Below, one piece after another: positions 53,101 through 62,523 of a stretch of DNA of 64,000 nt. A model generated the notes under the pieces. The model did not search any database, had not been told where the DNA came from, and saw nothing but the letters and a program-made list of their open reading frames with translations. This stretch comes from Vibrio echinoideorum. Its GTDB lineage: Bacteria > Pseudomonadota > Gammaproteobacteria > Enterobacterales > Vibrionaceae. The position numbers were made by a program, and so were the translations under genes. The stretch covers positions 124,001 to 188,000 of the forward strand of contig NZ_AP025483.1 of assembly GCF_024347455.1 (NCBI RefSeq). Direction: 5' to 3'. Every line of letters starts with the position of its first letter. Position 1 is the stretch's first letter.

Positions 53101-54305
53101 GTTCGATGCTAACCAAAGGCGACAACGCAGCAGTAACTGCTGGTGAAGTTGTAGCTAACTGGGAAGCGCATACCATGCCAATCATCACTGAAGTGGCAGG
53201 TCGTATCCAATTCGTAGATATGATCGATGGTATTACAGTTTCTCGTAACACTGACGATTTAACAGGTCTTTCTTCAAGTGAAGTAACAGACCCAGCAGCT
53301 CGCCCAGCAGCAGGTAAAGATATGCGTCCAGCTATCAAACTTGTTGATGAGCAAGGTAACGACGTAATGATCCCTGGTACTGATATGCCAGCTCACTACT
53401 TCCTACCTGGCAAAGCGATTGTAAACATCGAAGATGGCGCTGAAGTTGGCATTGGTGACACACTATCTCGTATCCCTCAAAAATCGAGCGGAAACAAAGA
53501 TATCACCGGTGGTCTGCCTCGCGTAGCTGACCTATTCGAAGCTCGTAAGCCTAAAGAGCCTGCGATCCTTGCTGAGCACACAGGTACTGTGTCGTTTGGT
53601 AAAGAAACGAAAGGTAAGCGTCGTCTAGTAATCACTCGTGAAGGCGGTGACGCTTACGAAGAGATGATTCCTAAGCACCGTCAATTGAACGTGTTCGAAG
53701 GTGAGAAGATTGAACGTGGTGATGTAATCGCCGACGGTCCTGAAACTCCACACGATATCCTGCGTCTACGTGGTATCCACGCTGTGACTCAGTACATCGC
53801 GAACGAAGTTCAAGAAGTTTACCGCTTACAAGGCGTAAAGATTAACGATAAGCACATCGAGACTATCGTTCGTCAAATGCTACGTAAGTGTACAATCACT
53901 CATTCTGGTGACTCTCCGTTCCTACCTGGCGAACAAGTTGAGTACCACAATGTTAAGATTGCTAACCGTAAGCTAGAAGCTGAAGGTAAAGAACTAGTTC
54001 GTTTCGAACGTGATCTACTAGGTATTACTAAAGCATCTCTTGCAACTGAGTCATTCATCTCAGCTGCATCGTTCCAAGAAACGACTCGCGTACTAACAGA
54101 AGCTGCGGTTTCTGGTAAGCGTGATGACCTTCGCGGTCTGAAAGAGAACGTAATTGTTGGTCGTCTGATCCCAGCTGGTACTGGTTTCGCATACCACCAA
54201 GAGCGTCAGAAGCAACGTGAAGAAGAGTTAGAAGGTCCTTCAGCTGAACAAGCTACTGACAATCTAGCAGCACTTCTAAATGCTGGCTTCTCTTCAGAAG
54301 AGTAA
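50103..54305 (+). CDS. rpoC: RNA polymerase subunit beta'
   Basis: I chose the GTG at 50103 (1400 residues) since the protein then begins [11 protein letters not shown] as in E. coli and an ACAGGAG site lies seven bases upstream; an in-frame GTG at 50070 would add 11 foreign residues. Zinc site 1 has Cys70, Cys72, Cys85 and Cys88, the same numbers as E. coli. The active site NADFDGDQM is intact, zinc site 2 is in [15 protein letters not shown], and the trigger loop region [11 protein letters not shown] is present. Confidence 0.97.
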   Translation: MKDLLNFLKAQHKTEEFDAIKIGLSSPDTIRSWSFGEVKKPETINYRTFKPERDGLFCARIFGPVKDYECLCGKYKRLKHRGVICEKCGVEVTQTKVRRDRMGHIELASPVAHIWFLKSLPSRIGLLMDIPLRDIERVLYFEMYVVTEPGMTDLEKSQMLTEEEYLDRLEEWGDEFTAKMGAEAIKDLLSTMDLHQEVEEMREELETTNSETKRKKVTKRLKLVESFISSGNKPEWMILTVLPVLPPDLRPLVPLDGGRFATSDLNDLYRRVINRNNRLKRLLELAAPDIIVRNEKRMLQESVDALLDNGRRGRAITGSNKRPLKSLADMIKGKQGRFRQNLLGKRVDYSGRSVITVGPYLRLHQCGLPKKMALELFKPFIYSKLETRGMATTIKAAKKMVEREEAIVWDILDEVIREHPVLLNRAPTLHRLGIQAFEPVLIEGKAIQLHPLVCAAYNADFDGDQMAVHVPLTLEAQLEARTLMMSTNNILSPASGDPIIVPSQDVVLGLYYMTRDKINVKGEGMYLAGPEEAEKAYRTKTAELHARVKVRITETVVDEDGNSTTNTGLVDTTVGRAMLWQIVPSGLPYSIVNQKLGKKQISNLLNECYRKLGLKDTVVFADQIMYAGFAYAALSGVSVGIDDMVVPQAKYDEIESAEEEVREIQEQFQSGLVTAGERYNKVIDIWASTNDRVAKAMMDNLSSETVINRDGEEEQQESFNSIYMMADSGARGSAAQIRQLAGMRGLMARPDGSIIETPITANFKEGLNVLQYFISTHGARKGLADTALKTANSGYLTRRLVDVAQDVVVHEHDCGTHEGIDMMPHIEGGDVKVALSELALGRVVAEDVLKPGTEDVLIPRNTLIDEKWCQIMEDNSVDSMKVRSVVTCDADFGCCAQCYGRDLARGHLVNQGEAVGVIAAQSIGEPGTQLTMRTFHIGGAASTAAAENSIQAKTTGTVKLHNAKFVINKDKKLVITSRASEMTIIDEFGRTKEKHKLPYGSMLTKGDNAAVTAGEVVANWEAHTMPIITEVAGRIQFVDMIDGITVSRNTDDLTGLSSSEVTDPAARPAAGKDMRPAIKLVDEQGNDVMIPGTDMPAHYFLPGKAIVNIEDGAEVGIGDTLSRIPQKSSGNKDITGGLPRVADLFEARKPKEPAILAEHTGTVSFGKETKGKRRLVITREGGDAYEEMIPKHRQLNVFEGEKIERGDVIADGPETPHDILRLRGIHAVTQYIANEVQEVYRLQGVKINDKHIETIVRQMLRKCTITHSGDSPFLPGEQVEYHNVKIANRKLEAEGKELVRFERDLLGITKASLATESFISAASFQETTRVLTEAAVSGKRDDLRGLKENVIVGRLIPAGTGFAYHQERQKQREEELEGPSAEQATDNLAALLNAGFSSEE

Positions 54306-54333
54306 GCTCTACGAGTAGTATCTAAGAGATAAG

Positions 54334-54361
54334 AAAAAAGGCACCTTCGGGTGCCTTTTTT
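54334..54361 (+). terminator. Terminator after rpoC
   Basis: The arms AAAAAGGCACC and GGTGCCTTTTT enclose a TTCG tetraloop. The 230 bases that follow, to 54593, hold nothing I can assign. Confidence 0.94.
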
Positions 54362-54593
54362 GTTTCTGACAGATTAGTGCATTAGTGACGTATAGAGATG
54401 CAATTATTGCTTTTGGTCGGACTTGATCATGACGATCTTCTTGAGGATGATTTTATGGAGTCTTTGGGTCTTTAGAAGACTAGTTGGTAGAGTTTAAATT
54501 GACTTAGAAATGGCGGGTATTACCAAGCAATGAGTCGTAGTGGCGAGTTAATAGCCCATTACTGCAGTACAATTTAGGTAATCTATAGATAAA

Positions 54594-54620
54594 ACAAAAA
54601 GCTTGCACAGAGGCAAGCTT
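54594..54620 (-). terminator. Terminator of rsd
   Basis: The arms AAGCTTGC and GCAAGCTT are followed on the minus strand by TTTTTGTTTT, 17 bases past the rsd stop. Confidence 0.85.
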
Positions 54621-54637
54621 AGAAGATATTAAGCCAA

Positions 54638-55129
54638 TTAAGCTCCTGGTGGAACTGCTAGGCTATCGGCAATTTGTTGTATCAGTTGATCTTCTACCTC
54701 AAACCTCGCCTCAATAATCTCACCAATCAGAGACAAATCACTATCAAAGCTTTCTAGTGCATCACTAGCTTCAATGGCGGCATACTTATCGGTAAAGTTG
54801 AGTAGTGGCTCAGTGGTGAGAACGATATGACCATAAGATTGGTTAATTTCGTCTGTTGCTTTGAAACCAGTAGAATGCCATTTGTCCATCACCATGTCAT
54901 AGATTTTAAAATGACCTTCGGAGATATAGTCAACAAGGTGTTGGCTGAATTTTTGGAGCGCTTCTGGAGAGGGAAGCTCAGTGATAGCGGGTGTTTTTGA
55001 TGATGAAGGCTTTAGAGCGGCAAGCTTACAATACTCGACGATTAGAGACTGTCGAGTTTCTAGCCAATGATCGATGACCTCATTAGAGCCACCCCATTGT
55101 TCTTGTACTTGTTTGAATTTATTTAGCAT
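54638..55129 (-). CDS. rsd: Regulator of sigma D (anti-sigma-70 factor)
   Basis: Rsd binds region 4 of sigma-70 and shifts polymerase toward alternative sigma factors in slow growth. I chose the ATG at 55129 (163 residues, starting MLNKF as in the family) because GAGGA is seven bases upstream; an ATG at 55135 would overlap that spacing. Conserved features are WGGSNEVIDHWLETRQSL, the LVDYISEGHFKIYD segment and the C-terminal IGEIIEARFEVEDQLI. It is divergent from nudC, as in E. coli. Confidence 0.9.
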   Translation of the reverse strand: MLNKFKQVQEQWGGSNEVIDHWLETRQSLIVEYCKLAALKPSSSKTPAITELPSPEALQKFSQHLVDYISEGHFKIYDMVMDKWHSTGFKATDEINQSYGHIVLTTEPLLNFTDKYAAIEASDALESFDSDLSLIGEIIEARFEVEDQLIQQIADSLAVPPGA

Positions 55130-55299
55130 GACCATGTCCTCATGATCTGATCACAACCTTGTGATCAAGTAATTGCCTAAGCAAGGTCCGTTTATTGGTA
55201 TCTACTAAAAGTAATAGTTTGAATTATTCTCTGCTACAACTCTAGTATGAAATTAGATTGCCAGTAAAATGAACGAACTGCAAGCAATGAGGCATAGGG

Positions 55300-56109
55300 A
55301 TGTTAAAAAAAAGTGATAACAAAATGACAGATCAAGCTTATTGGTGCGTTGTTTCAGGTAGTGATATTTGGGTGAATAATGATCAGTTTCCTTATGGCTC
55401 TGCCGAGGAATTAGGTCTTAGTGTTGAACATGCGATCTGCATCGGTCAGCATCAAGGTCATACTGTGTATTGGCTCAACGACTGTGATGTTGAGAGTGAA
55501 CTGACCATGGTAAATCTGAGAGAGTTACTTCATTGGCCTGAATCTGTTTTCCTTATTGCAAGCAAAGCAATCCAATATGGGCATATGACGCAAAGTATGC
55601 GGTTCTGTCCTCAATGTGGTGGGCGTAATCATCTTAATCACAATCAAGTTGCAATGCAGTGTGGAGACTGTCGAACTCTTCATTATCCTCGTATCTTCCC
55701 ATGCATCATTGTCGCTGTACGAAACGACAACAAGATATTGTTAGCTCAGCACCCAAGACATAAAACAGGGATGTATACCGTGATAGCGGGCTTCTTAGAA
55801 GTCGGAGAAACCTTAGAGCAGTGTGTTGCTAGAGAAGTCAAAGAAGAAACGGGCGTTGATGTGGATAATATTCGTTACTTTGGCAGTCAGCCATGGGCTT
55901 TTCCATCCAGCATGATGATGGGTTTTCTCGCAGACTACGCTGGTGGTACGCTCAAACCGGATTACAGTGAACTGTCGGATGCTCAATGGTTTGATGTGAC
56001 AAGGTTGCCTGATGTTGCCCCTGTGGGAACCATTGCGAGACAATTGATTGAACAAACAGTTAATGATGTGATGACGAAAGGTTTAGAGAATCAAGTTATT
56101 GAACATTAA
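55300..56109 (+). CDS. nudC: NAD(+) diphosphatase / NAD-cap decapping enzyme NudC
   Basis: NudC hydrolyses NADH and removes NAD caps from RNA. The 269 residues comprise an N-terminal domain, a zinc ribbon with Cys103, Cys106, Cys121 and Cys124, and the Nudix box [22 protein letters not shown] (first residue 164; motif GX5EX7REVXEEXG). The SQPWAFPSS motif at residues 196-204 is the mark of the NADH-specific subfamily. A GGG-containing ribosome binding site supports the ATG at 55300; an ATG at 55324 is possible. Confidence 0.95.
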   Translation: MLKKSDNKMTDQAYWCVVSGSDIWVNNDQFPYGSAEELGLSVEHAICIGQHQGHTVYWLNDCDVESELTMVNLRELLHWPESVFLIASKAIQYGHMTQSMRFCPQCGGRNHLNHNQVAMQCGDCRTLHYPRIFPCIIVAVRNDNKILLAQHPRHKTGMYTVIAGFLEVGETLEQCVAREVKEETGVDVDNIRYFGSQPWAFPSSMMMGFLADYAGGTLKPDYSELSDAQWFDVTRLPDVAPVGTIARQLIEQTVNDVMTKGLENQVIEH

Positions 56110-56135
56110 TCTGAGCATTAAATAGATCCCAATAG

Positions 56136-56160
56136 TATTTGGCCTATGGATGGTCAAAAG
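56136..56160. repeat. Short palindromic repeat, copy 2 (TTTGGCC family)
   Basis: TATTTGGCC and GGTCAAAAG arms around a seven-base centre, close to copy 1 in sequence, three bases before a minus-strand terminator. Confidence 0.6.
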
Positions 56161-56162
56161 CT

Positions 56163-56188
56163 AAAAAAAACCCTCCACAAGTGGAGGG
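56163..56188 (-). terminator. Minus-strand intrinsic terminator in the nudC-hemE gap
   Basis: The arms CCCTCCAC and GTGGAGGG with a two-base loop have eight A on the left, which read as a T-run on the minus strand. No minus-strand gene is annotated that would need it. Confidence 0.75.
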
Positions 56189-56420
56189 GGTAAGTAAGAT
56201 GTCGTTATGAGATGCTGAGTAGTGACTACTCAGATGTTATAATTGTAATTTTCGCTAGCGAACAAATTTTTAACATGCTCCCGTAATTGGGTGCAAATTA
56301 AGCATTGATTTAAAAGTTAATAACTTGATCTAGGTTGCAAAGCACACAGCTTTTACCCCTAAATCAGTGTTAGAATACTCGCCATCAAAACTAGACAAGA
56401 TTGAATTGGAATTTAACGGA

Positions 56421-57488
56421 ATGACCGAATTAAAAAACGATCGCTATTTACGCGCACTTTTAAAACAGCCTGTTGATTACACACCGGTATGGATGATGCG
56501 CCAAGCTGGCCGATACCTTCCAGAGTACAAAGCAACGCGTGCAGAAGCAGGCGACTTCATGTCTTTGTGCAAAAACGCGGAGCTTGCATCTGAAGTAACA
56601 CTTCAACCTTTGCGCCGTTTCCCGCTTGATGCGGCAATCTTGTTCTCTGACATCCTAACTATCCCTGATGCAATGGGCTTAGGCTTGTACTTTGAAACAG
56701 GTGAAGGTCCTAAGTTTGAACGTCCTATCACATGTAAAGCTGACGTAGAGAAGATTGGCCTACCTGATCCAGAAGGTGAGCTTCAATACGTAATGAATGC
56801 CGTTCGTCAGATCCGTAAAGACCTGAAAGGCGAAGTGCCATTGATTGGTTTCTCTGGTAGCCCTTGGACGCTGGCAACTTACATGGTTGAAGGCAGCAGT
56901 TCGAAGGCATTTACTAAGATCAAGAAGATGATGTATGCAGAGCCACAAACGCTGCACTTACTTCTAGATAAGCTTGCTGACACTGTTATTGAATACTTGA
57001 ACGCGCAAATTAAAGCGGGTGCACAATCGGTAATGGTATTCGACACATGGGGTGGTGTACTTACTCCGCGTGACTACAACTTGTTCTCACTGCAGTACAT
57101 GCACAAAATTGTAGATGGCCTAATCCGTGAAAACGAAGGTCGCCGTGTACCGGTTACTCTGTTCACTAAGAACGGTGGCATGTGGCTAGAATCTATCGCA
57201 GCAACTGGCTGTGATGCAGTTGGCCTAGACTGGACAATCAATATTGCTGATGCAAAAGCACGTATTGGCGATAAAGTGGCTCTACAGGGCAACATGGACC
57301 CATCAGTACTTTACGCACAGCCTGAGCGTATCCGTGAAGAAGTCGGTACTATCCTTGAAGGTTTTGGTGACGGCGGTACTGGCCACGTATTTAACCTTGG
57401 CCATGGTATTCACCTAGATGTGCCACCAGAGAATGCTGGTGTATTTGTGGACGCCGTTCACGACCTATCTAAGCCATATCATAAGTAA
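56421..57488 (+). CDS. hemE: Uroporphyrinogen decarboxylase
   Basis: HemE turns uroporphyrinogen III into coproporphyrinogen III in haem synthesis. I chose the ATG at 56421 (355 residues; 354 in E. coli); the frame opens at 56367 but that extension is foreign to the family. Signatures are [10 protein letters not shown] (residues 27-36) and [13 protein letters not shown], with substrate-binding Asp in FSDIL and the C-terminal FNLGHGI. The 260-base upstream gap holds hairpins at 56215-56233 and a 12-base palindrome at 56251-56262. Confidence 0.97.
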   Translation: MTELKNDRYLRALLKQPVDYTPVWMMRQAGRYLPEYKATRAEAGDFMSLCKNAELASEVTLQPLRRFPLDAAILFSDILTIPDAMGLGLYFETGEGPKFERPITCKADVEKIGLPDPEGELQYVMNAVRQIRKDLKGEVPLIGFSGSPWTLATYMVEGSSSKAFTKIKKMMYAEPQTLHLLLDKLADTVIEYLNAQIKAGAQSVMVFDTWGGVLTPRDYNLFSLQYMHKIVDGLIRENEGRRVPVTLFTKNGGMWLESIAATGCDAVGLDWTINIADAKARIGDKVALQGNMDPSVLYAQPERIREEVGTILEGFGDGGTGHVFNLGHGIHLDVPPENAGVFVDAVHDLSKPYHK

Positions 57489-57509
57489 TTAAGTATGTGT
57501 TTTTAGAAG

Positions 57510-57542
57510 AAGCGCTGTCGAGAAATCGGTAGCGCTTTTTTA
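57510..57542 (+). terminator. Terminator after hemE
   Basis: The arms AAGCGCT and AGCGCTT are followed by a T-run, 22 bases after the stop. Confidence 0.8.
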
Positions 57543-57595
57543 TTGCCTTCTGATCTGCATCTAAGATCTGCTTATTCTCGCTGGCGTGCAGCTAA

Positions 57596-58189
57596 TTAGG
57601 TATTTGGATCATGGTAGGCCAAATGCTCAGAGATGTGTTTTCTGATATACGGAATGACATCATTCTCAAACCAAGGGTTCTTCTTAAGCCAGATGTTATT
57701 GCGTGGTGAAGGGTGGGGAAGTGGTAAAAATTCTGGAGCCCAAACCTGCCAGTTGCGTACTGTTTCAGTGAGCGTGCTGGTGGTTTTATTTGTTAGGTAA
57801 TAGTTTTGTGCGTATTGGCCAATCAGTAGTGTCATTTGGATGTTGGGTAGCGATTGCAGCACTTTTTTATGCCAAAGCTCCGCACACTCTTTGCGTGGTG
57901 GGAGATCGCCACTCTTGCCCTTTCCTGGATAACAAAACCCCATAGGTACAATGGCAACCTTCTGTTCGTCATAAAAGGTATCTCTATCTATTCCCAACCA
58001 ATCCCTTAATCGTTCACCACTGGCGTCGTTCCAAGGTATAGACGATTCATGAACCTTGATGCCCGGAGCTTGTCCTATGATCAATAAGCGGGCGTTTGAA
58101 TGCGCTTGAATCACAGGATTAGCCCCATGTGAGAGGTGAGGCTCGCAGGCTCGGCATTGTCGTATTTCGGTGAGTAACGATGAGGACAT
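57596..58189 (-). CDS. Uracil-DNA glycosylase-family protein
   Basis: The 197-residue protein has the superfamily motif I as GQAPGIKVHESSIPWNDASG (about residues 39-58) and the second active-site motif HPSPRN near residue 158, with a middle block PPRKECAELWH. N-terminal CRACEPHL could be a remnant of the iron-sulfur Cys pair seen in family 4, but the full four-Cys set is not evident. It may excise uracil or a related damaged base, or be an inactive relative; I cannot decide. It overlaps the stop of the upstream dehydrogenase gene by one base (TGATG) and is therefore coupled to it. Its 3' end is formed by a palindromic repeat. Confidence 0.78.
   Translation of the reverse strand: MSSSLLTEIRQCRACEPHLSHGANPVIQAHSNARLLIIGQAPGIKVHESSIPWNDASGERLRDWLGIDRDTFYDEQKVAIVPMGFCYPGKGKSGDLPPRKECAELWHKKVLQSLPNIQMTLLIGQYAQNYYLTNKTTSTLTETVRNWQVWAPEFLPLPHPSPRNNIWLKKNPWFENDVIPYIRKHISEHLAYHDPNT
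57601..57625 (-). repeat. Short palindromic repeat, copy 3 (TTTGGCC family), inside a coding region
   Basis: On the minus strand GCATTTGGCCTAC continues to a matching CCAAATA arm. The copy codes for the last residues (HLAYHDPN) of the UDG-family protein. Confidence 0.5.
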
Positions 58190-59115
58190 CAGTAACCTTT
58201 GTCGAAGTCGATGGTGTGACTCAGTTTAAAGCCATCTCTCCACTGTTTGTAATTCTCAGCGAAGATCTCCACGACCTGTCTTGGCTCACTTAGAGCTGCA
58301 ATGTGTGGGGTGATGGTTACTTGCGGTAACTTCCAAAACGGGTGTTCTTGCGTGAGGGGTTCGCATTCAAAGACATCCAAGAAAGCGTGTTCAACCCGTT
58401 TATTCTTAATCGCAAGCAATAACGCTTTATTGTCTACGCTTTCCCCGCGACCGACATTAAACAACAATACGTTAGAGCAGTAGCTTAAGGTGGTTTGATT
58501 CAGTAGTTGGTATGTCTCATCCGTTGATGGCAGTGTGTTCACCACAATATCCGCTTGTTTGAGGGCGGCTTCTAATTCATTAATGTGGAAAGTGTCTTTG
58601 AAGGTTTCTTGCTTTGATGGGATACCTGTCCGGTTGACCCCAATCGTATGGATACCAAACGCAGAAGCGGCTTTCGCCAAATGGCTGCCAATTGAACCTG
58701 TTCCCAAAATCACCATGGTTTTGTCGGTTAGGCTGGTATAAAGCTGTGGTTGCCAGTTTCGCTGTTGTTGTTGCTGGTGGTAATGAGTGAAATGTCTAAA
58801 GTGGCTGATTGTGTAACCCAATACGTATTCGGCAATGGCAGGGCCGAAGATGCCTTTGACGTTAGTCAACGTGTAGTCCTGACGTAAATTCGGTTGGGTT
58901 AATTTGTTGATCCCTGCATAGGTACTTTGCACCCAATCCAGATGCTTAAACTCATCAAGACGCTCTGCGATCAGCGGAGGAGAGGCCAAGACGATCTCCG
59001 CTAACTCGGGGTTTGAGGTGATTTCTAGGTCAGGTAAATCTCGGTTTACAATCAGTTGCGTGTAAGTATCGTCATGCTCGGTAAGAATATAGAGCTTATT
59101 CGTAAAATTGTTCAT
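58189..59115 (-). CDS. D-2-hydroxyacid dehydrogenase (GhrA-like)
   Basis: The 308-residue protein has the NAD(P)-binding motif GTGSIGSHLAKAA, the active-site arginine in NVGRGESVD, a glutamate in FECEPL and histidine in TPHIAAL, the catalytic set of the family. The substrate is probably glyoxylate or hydroxypyruvate by similarity to GhrA/YcdW, which is inference. It is the first gene of a two-gene operon with the UDG-family gene and is divergent from yjaG with a 71-base gap. Confidence 0.82.
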   Translation of the reverse strand: MNNFTNKLYILTEHDDTYTQLIVNRDLPDLEITSNPELAEIVLASPPLIAERLDEFKHLDWVQSTYAGINKLTQPNLRQDYTLTNVKGIFGPAIAEYVLGYTISHFRHFTHYHQQQQQRNWQPQLYTSLTDKTMVILGTGSIGSHLAKAASAFGIHTIGVNRTGIPSKQETFKDTFHINELEAALKQADIVVNTLPSTDETYQLLNQTTLSYCSNVLLFNVGRGESVDNKALLLAIKNKRVEHAFLDVFECEPLTQEHPFWKLPQVTITPHIAALSEPRQVVEIFAENYKQWRDGFKLSHTIDFDKGY

Positions 59116-59186
59116 CGGCCTACCTTTTCCATCCTAGGTTTATCAAGTACACTTTCGCTGTCTTTTTCTGCAATTATTGAGTGACT

Positions 59187-59774
59187 ATGCTTCAGAATCC
59201 ACTGCAGGTTCGTCTAGAAAAGTTAGAACCTTGGCAACAAATTACCTTTATGGCGTGTCTATGTGAGCGTATGTACCCTAACTATGCCATGTTTTGTGAG
59301 AATACAGAATTTGCGGAAGCTCGAATCTATCGTGATGTGTTGGATAGCATTTGGGAAATCCTAACCGTTAAAACGGCAAAGGTGAATTTTGAGCGTCAAC
59401 TTGAGAAAGTTGAAGAGCTATTCCCTAGTGGTGATGATTTTGATTTTTATGGTGTTTACCCAGCAATGGATGCATGCCAAGGTTTAGCTACACTTATTCA
59501 TGGATTACTTGATCGTGAGCATATGCTTGAAGCTGTGATTAAAGTGAGTCAACAATCTGTGAAGACGGTTGCTGAGCTTGAGTTTGCTCAAGGCGCTGAA
59601 GAAGTAACGAACGAAAACCAGAAAGAAAACGAAGCCGTGTGTGAAGAGTGGGACGTTCAATGGGCGATCTTCCGACCACTACGTGAAACGGATGAGCGTG
59701 ACCTAGAGCTGATCAAAGACCTACGTCACGAATTGCGTGAAGACCCAGTAAGTAACATTGGTGTCGCTTTATAA
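59187..59774 (+). CDS. yjaG: YjaG-family protein (DUF416)
   Basis: The protein (195 residues from the ATG at 59187, starting MLQNPLQVRLEKLEPWQQ as E. coli YjaG) contains TFMACLCERMYPNYAMFC and DFDFYGVYPAMDACQGL, hallmarks of DUF416. It is soluble and helical by composition. Function is unknown. It lies upstream of hupA in E. coli too, but here a convergent CNNM-family gene stands between. Confidence 0.9.
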   Translation: MLQNPLQVRLEKLEPWQQITFMACLCERMYPNYAMFCENTEFAEARIYRDVLDSIWEILTVKTAKVNFERQLEKVEELFPSGDDFDFYGVYPAMDACQGLATLIHGLLDREHMLEAVIKVSQQSVKTVAELEFAQGAEEVTNENQKENEAVCEEWDVQWAIFRPLRETDERDLELIKDLRHELREDPVSNIGVAL

Positions 59775-59866
59775 TTGGTTTCTGTGCCATCGCTACATGC
59801 ATCTACATAAAGTGATAGCATTATGCGTAGTCGCTACGCTCACGCTGTAGTGAACCAGTATTAAGA

Positions 59867-59899
59867 AAAACAAAGGCTCCCTAGGGAGCCTTTGTTTTA
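59867..59899. terminator. Bidirectional terminator between yjaG and the CNNM-family gene
   Basis: A long palindromic stem with arms AACAAAGGCTCC and GGAGCCTTTGTT, with A-run and T-run on either side. Confidence 0.9.
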
Positions 59900-59920
59900 T
59901 CTGGTGGTGTGAAGCCTGGA

Positions 59921-61069
59921 TTAAGAATCTTTTTTCTCTTCTTTCAGTGTTTTGTCATCATTCTCTGATTTTGAGTCTGAAGCATCGTTGTCTGTTAGAG
60001 CTTCTTTTGGCTTGTCTTCTTCATCGCGGTTCTCGATAACGCCGTGTGTCTCTTTCCATGTTTCCCAGCGTTGGAATGCAAGTTCTTGCATGTCTGTGGT
60101 TTTGTCCGCTTCGTCGACAATCTCTTCACCAACCAAATGTTCGAAGATATCTTCTAGGGTAATGATGCCCTGAATCGTACCGTATTCATCAACTACCAAA
60201 GAGAGTTGAAGGCGATTTGCCATCATTTGATCAAATGCTTTTGCTAAGCCCATGTTGTTCAGTAATACGTGGATAGGGCGCATTACTTCACCCAGAGCTT
60301 TCTCGCCACAACCCGCTTGTTGTAATCTAAACAGCTCCAGACGGTGTACAAAACCAATGATGTTGTCAGTTTGCTCGCTGTAGACCAATGGACGAGAGAA
60401 CGGTGTATCTTTGTGTTGTTCAAGGAACACATTGATGCTCATTTCTGCATCGACACGGAACACAACCGGACGCGGTGTCATGATTTGAGTCACTGGCACA
60501 TCTTGAATGCCTAATAGGTTGCTCAAGATCTTTGATTCGCCTTCTGCGAACTCACCGCTTTCTTTTGCCAAGATAGCCATCGCCGATAGTTCATCACGCA
60601 TTTTTGGTGCTTGGTGACCACGAGCAAGGCGCTTTGTGATCTGCTCTGAGAACCATACGAATGGTGTTAGGAAGAACACCATCCAGCGAAGCACTGTTGA
60701 TGATGCTGGAGCAAGTTGACGCCAGTAGGTCGCTCCAATCGTTTTTGGAACAATTTCAGACAGAACCAAAATACCCAAAGTTAGTACGGCAGAGAATACA
60801 CCTAACCATTGGCTACCAAAAACCACAGCCGCTTGTGCACCTGCTGTCGCCGCACCAATAGTATGTGCGATGGTGTTGAGCGTTAAAATTGACGCGAGCG
60901 GGCGGTCAATATCTGTTTTCAGTTTGTCTAAAGACGCGGCTGCAGGGTGCCCATTTTGTTTTAGTTGAGCAATGTAACTTGGACTGATACTCAAGAGTAC
61001 AGCTTCCAAAACAGAACAAATGAAAGAAACTCCAATAGCAATGGAGACGTAAATAGTTAGCAGCAGCAT
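59921..61069 (-). CDS. CNNM/CorC-type membrane protein with CBS domains
   Basis: The 382-residue protein starts with a DUF21/CNNM membrane domain of about four hydrophobic segments (residues 1-150, with EAVLLSISPSY and LSEIVPKTIGA), then a cytosolic pair of CBS domains (about residues 195-325, IMTPRPVVFRV and LSLVVDEYGTIQGIITLEDI), and an acidic, lysine-rich tail. Relatives take part in magnesium or cobalt transport. The C-terminal transporter-associated domain of CorC/HlyC is missing; the charged tail replaces it. The substrate is inferred only. Confidence 0.85.
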   Translation of the reverse strand: MLLLTIYVSIAIGVSFICSVLEAVLLSISPSYIAQLKQNGHPAAASLDKLKTDIDRPLASILTLNTIAHTIGAATAGAQAAVVFGSQWLGVFSAVLTLGILVLSEIVPKTIGATYWRQLAPASSTVLRWMVFFLTPFVWFSEQITKRLARGHQAPKMRDELSAMAILAKESGEFAEGESKILSNLLGIQDVPVTQIMTPRPVVFRVDAEMSINVFLEQHKDTPFSRPLVYSEQTDNIIGFVHRLELFRLQQAGCGEKALGEVMRPIHVLLNNMGLAKAFDQMMANRLQLSLVVDEYGTIQGIITLEDIFEHLVGEEIVDEADKTTDMQELAFQRWETWKETHGVIENRDEEDKPKEALTDNDASDSKSENDDKTLKEEKKDS

Positions 61070-61339
61070 GTTTGCCCTTAAATTAAATTGTACGCTTTGT
61101 CAGCGATTCAGCGTGGATTATAGAGAATAAGTAGTGGTTAGGTCATCATTAATTTCACACTCAACCCCTTTTAAACAAGGGCTTGCCATAGAAAATCAGT
61201 AACAAATTGTGAGTTGTTACTCATATTATGGCTAAAACTACGGCATTAGAGCTAAAGATCGACGACAAACCTTTGCCAGATGGGGCATTTATGTTTTAGA
61301 GTGAATTGAATTCAAAAATACAAAGAAGGGAAACCTAAA

Positions 61340-61612
61340 ATGAACAAGACTCAATTAATCGACTTTATTGCTGAAAAAGCGGACCTTTCGAAAGCACAAG
61401 CTAAAGCGGCTCTAGAAGCAACTCTTGGCGGCGTGACTGATGCTCTTAAAGATGGCGATCAAGTTCAGCTAATTGGTTTTGGTACTTTTAAAGTAAACCA
61501 CCGTGCAGCTCGCACTGGTCGTAACCCAAAAACTGGTGATGAGATCCAAATCGCTGCTGCAAATGTTCCAGCATTTGTTGCAGGTAAAGCGCTGAAAGAT
61601 TCAGTGAAATAA
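61340..61612 (+). CDS. hupA: DNA-binding protein HU-alpha
   Basis: HU bends and compacts DNA as a dimer. The 90-residue protein has the fold signature [21 protein letters not shown], including the DNA-contacting beta-arm with the intercalating Pro. A GAAGGGA site precedes the ATG. Its place before yjaH and purD matches the E. coli hupA (alpha) locus. Confidence 0.97.
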   Translation: MNKTQLIDFIAEKADLSKAQAKAALEATLGGVTDALKDGDQVQLIGFGTFKVNHRAARTGRNPKTGDEIQIAAANVPAFVAGKALKDSVK

Positions 61613-61619
61613 TCTAAAC

Positions 61620-61652
61620 TGTACCGAGGTAGTCGTATTCCACCTCGGTACA
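61620..61652 (+). promoter_or_regulatory. Hairpin between hupA and the yjaH-like gene, touching the ribosome binding site
   Basis: The arms TGTACCGAGGT and ACCTCGGTACA form a perfect 11-base-pair stem with an 11-base loop. The last paired base lies beside the AGG ribosome binding site of the next gene; the trailing GGTTTT makes it a weak terminator too. Confidence 0.65.
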
Positions 61653-61658
61653 GGTTTT

Positions 61659-62357
61659 ATGAAAAAAACATTTCTTCTCGTTTCACTCTTATCTACATTT
61701 CTTATTGGCTGTTCTTCAACAAGCCCTCGTACTAACCTAGAGCAATTTGAAACCTACACCGGCGGCCAAGTCATGGGCGACGCGACAAGTTTCTACTGGG
61801 TCACCAACAAGCTAACACAACCTCATACTTCTGCTGACTATGTCACCATGGGCGATTACGGCTGGTACAAAACTGACTATGTTTGGTCGGAAGATGTGCT
61901 TCGTGAATTTGTGCGTGAAGGTGAGTTACGCGATGATTCACTTGCGTTGGTTCCATATCGTGTACATGTGCGCTTTAATCAGTCTGGTGAGGCTGTGTAT
62001 CAACAGTATCGTATTGGTAAAAAAGTATTACCGTTACAGTCGGTTCAGCTCGACAGGTATAAACAGGAAGCGATATCCGTTCTCGATGTTACCGAGAAGC
62101 AAAATGATGAAGGGTTAAAGCTTTTGCAGGGCTATTGGAATGGCAAAACGTTTCAGACTTGTTCTGGTAAGCAGTTTGATGACTTTGAGTTCAACCAAAC
62201 ATTGCCTAATTTTGTGATTAACCGTTTATCGTCTGTAGAGAGCTATGGTGCTTTTGTCGGTAAAGCGTCTTTGAGAAAATTGTCGGTTGCTGAGTTTTTG
62301 ATATTGGCAGATGAAAATCATGAGTGTGTATCAAGGCCCTCATTGCTGAAAGAATAG
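61659..62357 (+). CDS. yjaH: DUF1481 lipoprotein (YjaH-like)
   Basis: The 232-residue precursor has a lipoprotein signal ending in LIGC (Cys18), so it is lipid-anchored, probably to the outer membrane since Ser follows the Cys. The rest is the DUF1481 domain, with GYWNGKTFQTCSGKQFDDFEF near the middle. Position after hupA matches E. coli yjaH. Function is unknown. Confidence 0.85.
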   Translation: MKKTFLLVSLLSTFLIGCSSTSPRTNLEQFETYTGGQVMGDATSFYWVTNKLTQPHTSADYVTMGDYGWYKTDYVWSEDVLREFVREGELRDDSLALVPYRVHVRFNQSGEAVYQQYRIGKKVLPLQSVQLDRYKQEAISVLDVTEKQNDEGLKLLQGYWNGKTFQTCSGKQFDDFEFNQTLPNFVINRLSSVESYGAFVGKASLRKLSVAEFLILADENHECVSRPSLLKE

Positions 62358-62379
62358 AGATCGCTTAAATAGTATCAGA

Positions 62380-62406
62380 GCATTTGGCCTACTGTAGGCT
62401 AAGTGC
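62380..62406. repeat. Short palindromic repeat, copy 4 (TTTGGCC family)
   Basis: The arms GCATTTGGCCTAC and GTAGGCTAAGTGC pair at 11 of 13 positions around a central T. The left arm is the same 13-mer as in the copy at 57601 on the minus strand. Confidence 0.6.
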
Positions 62407-62437
62407 TTATTTGTCTGTACAGGTACGAATAATCAAT

Positions 62438-62465
62438 AAAAAGGCGCCTATCGAGGCGCCTTTTC
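62438..62465. terminator. Bidirectional terminator between yjaH and purD
   Basis: The arms AAAAGGCGCC and GGCGCCTTTT with a six-base loop, T-run on both strands. Confidence 0.9.
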
Positions 62466-62523
62466 TTTTTATTCAGTTGCAGTCATTCAGTTACTGCCAT
62501 TTGAATCTAGCGAATGATACTGA

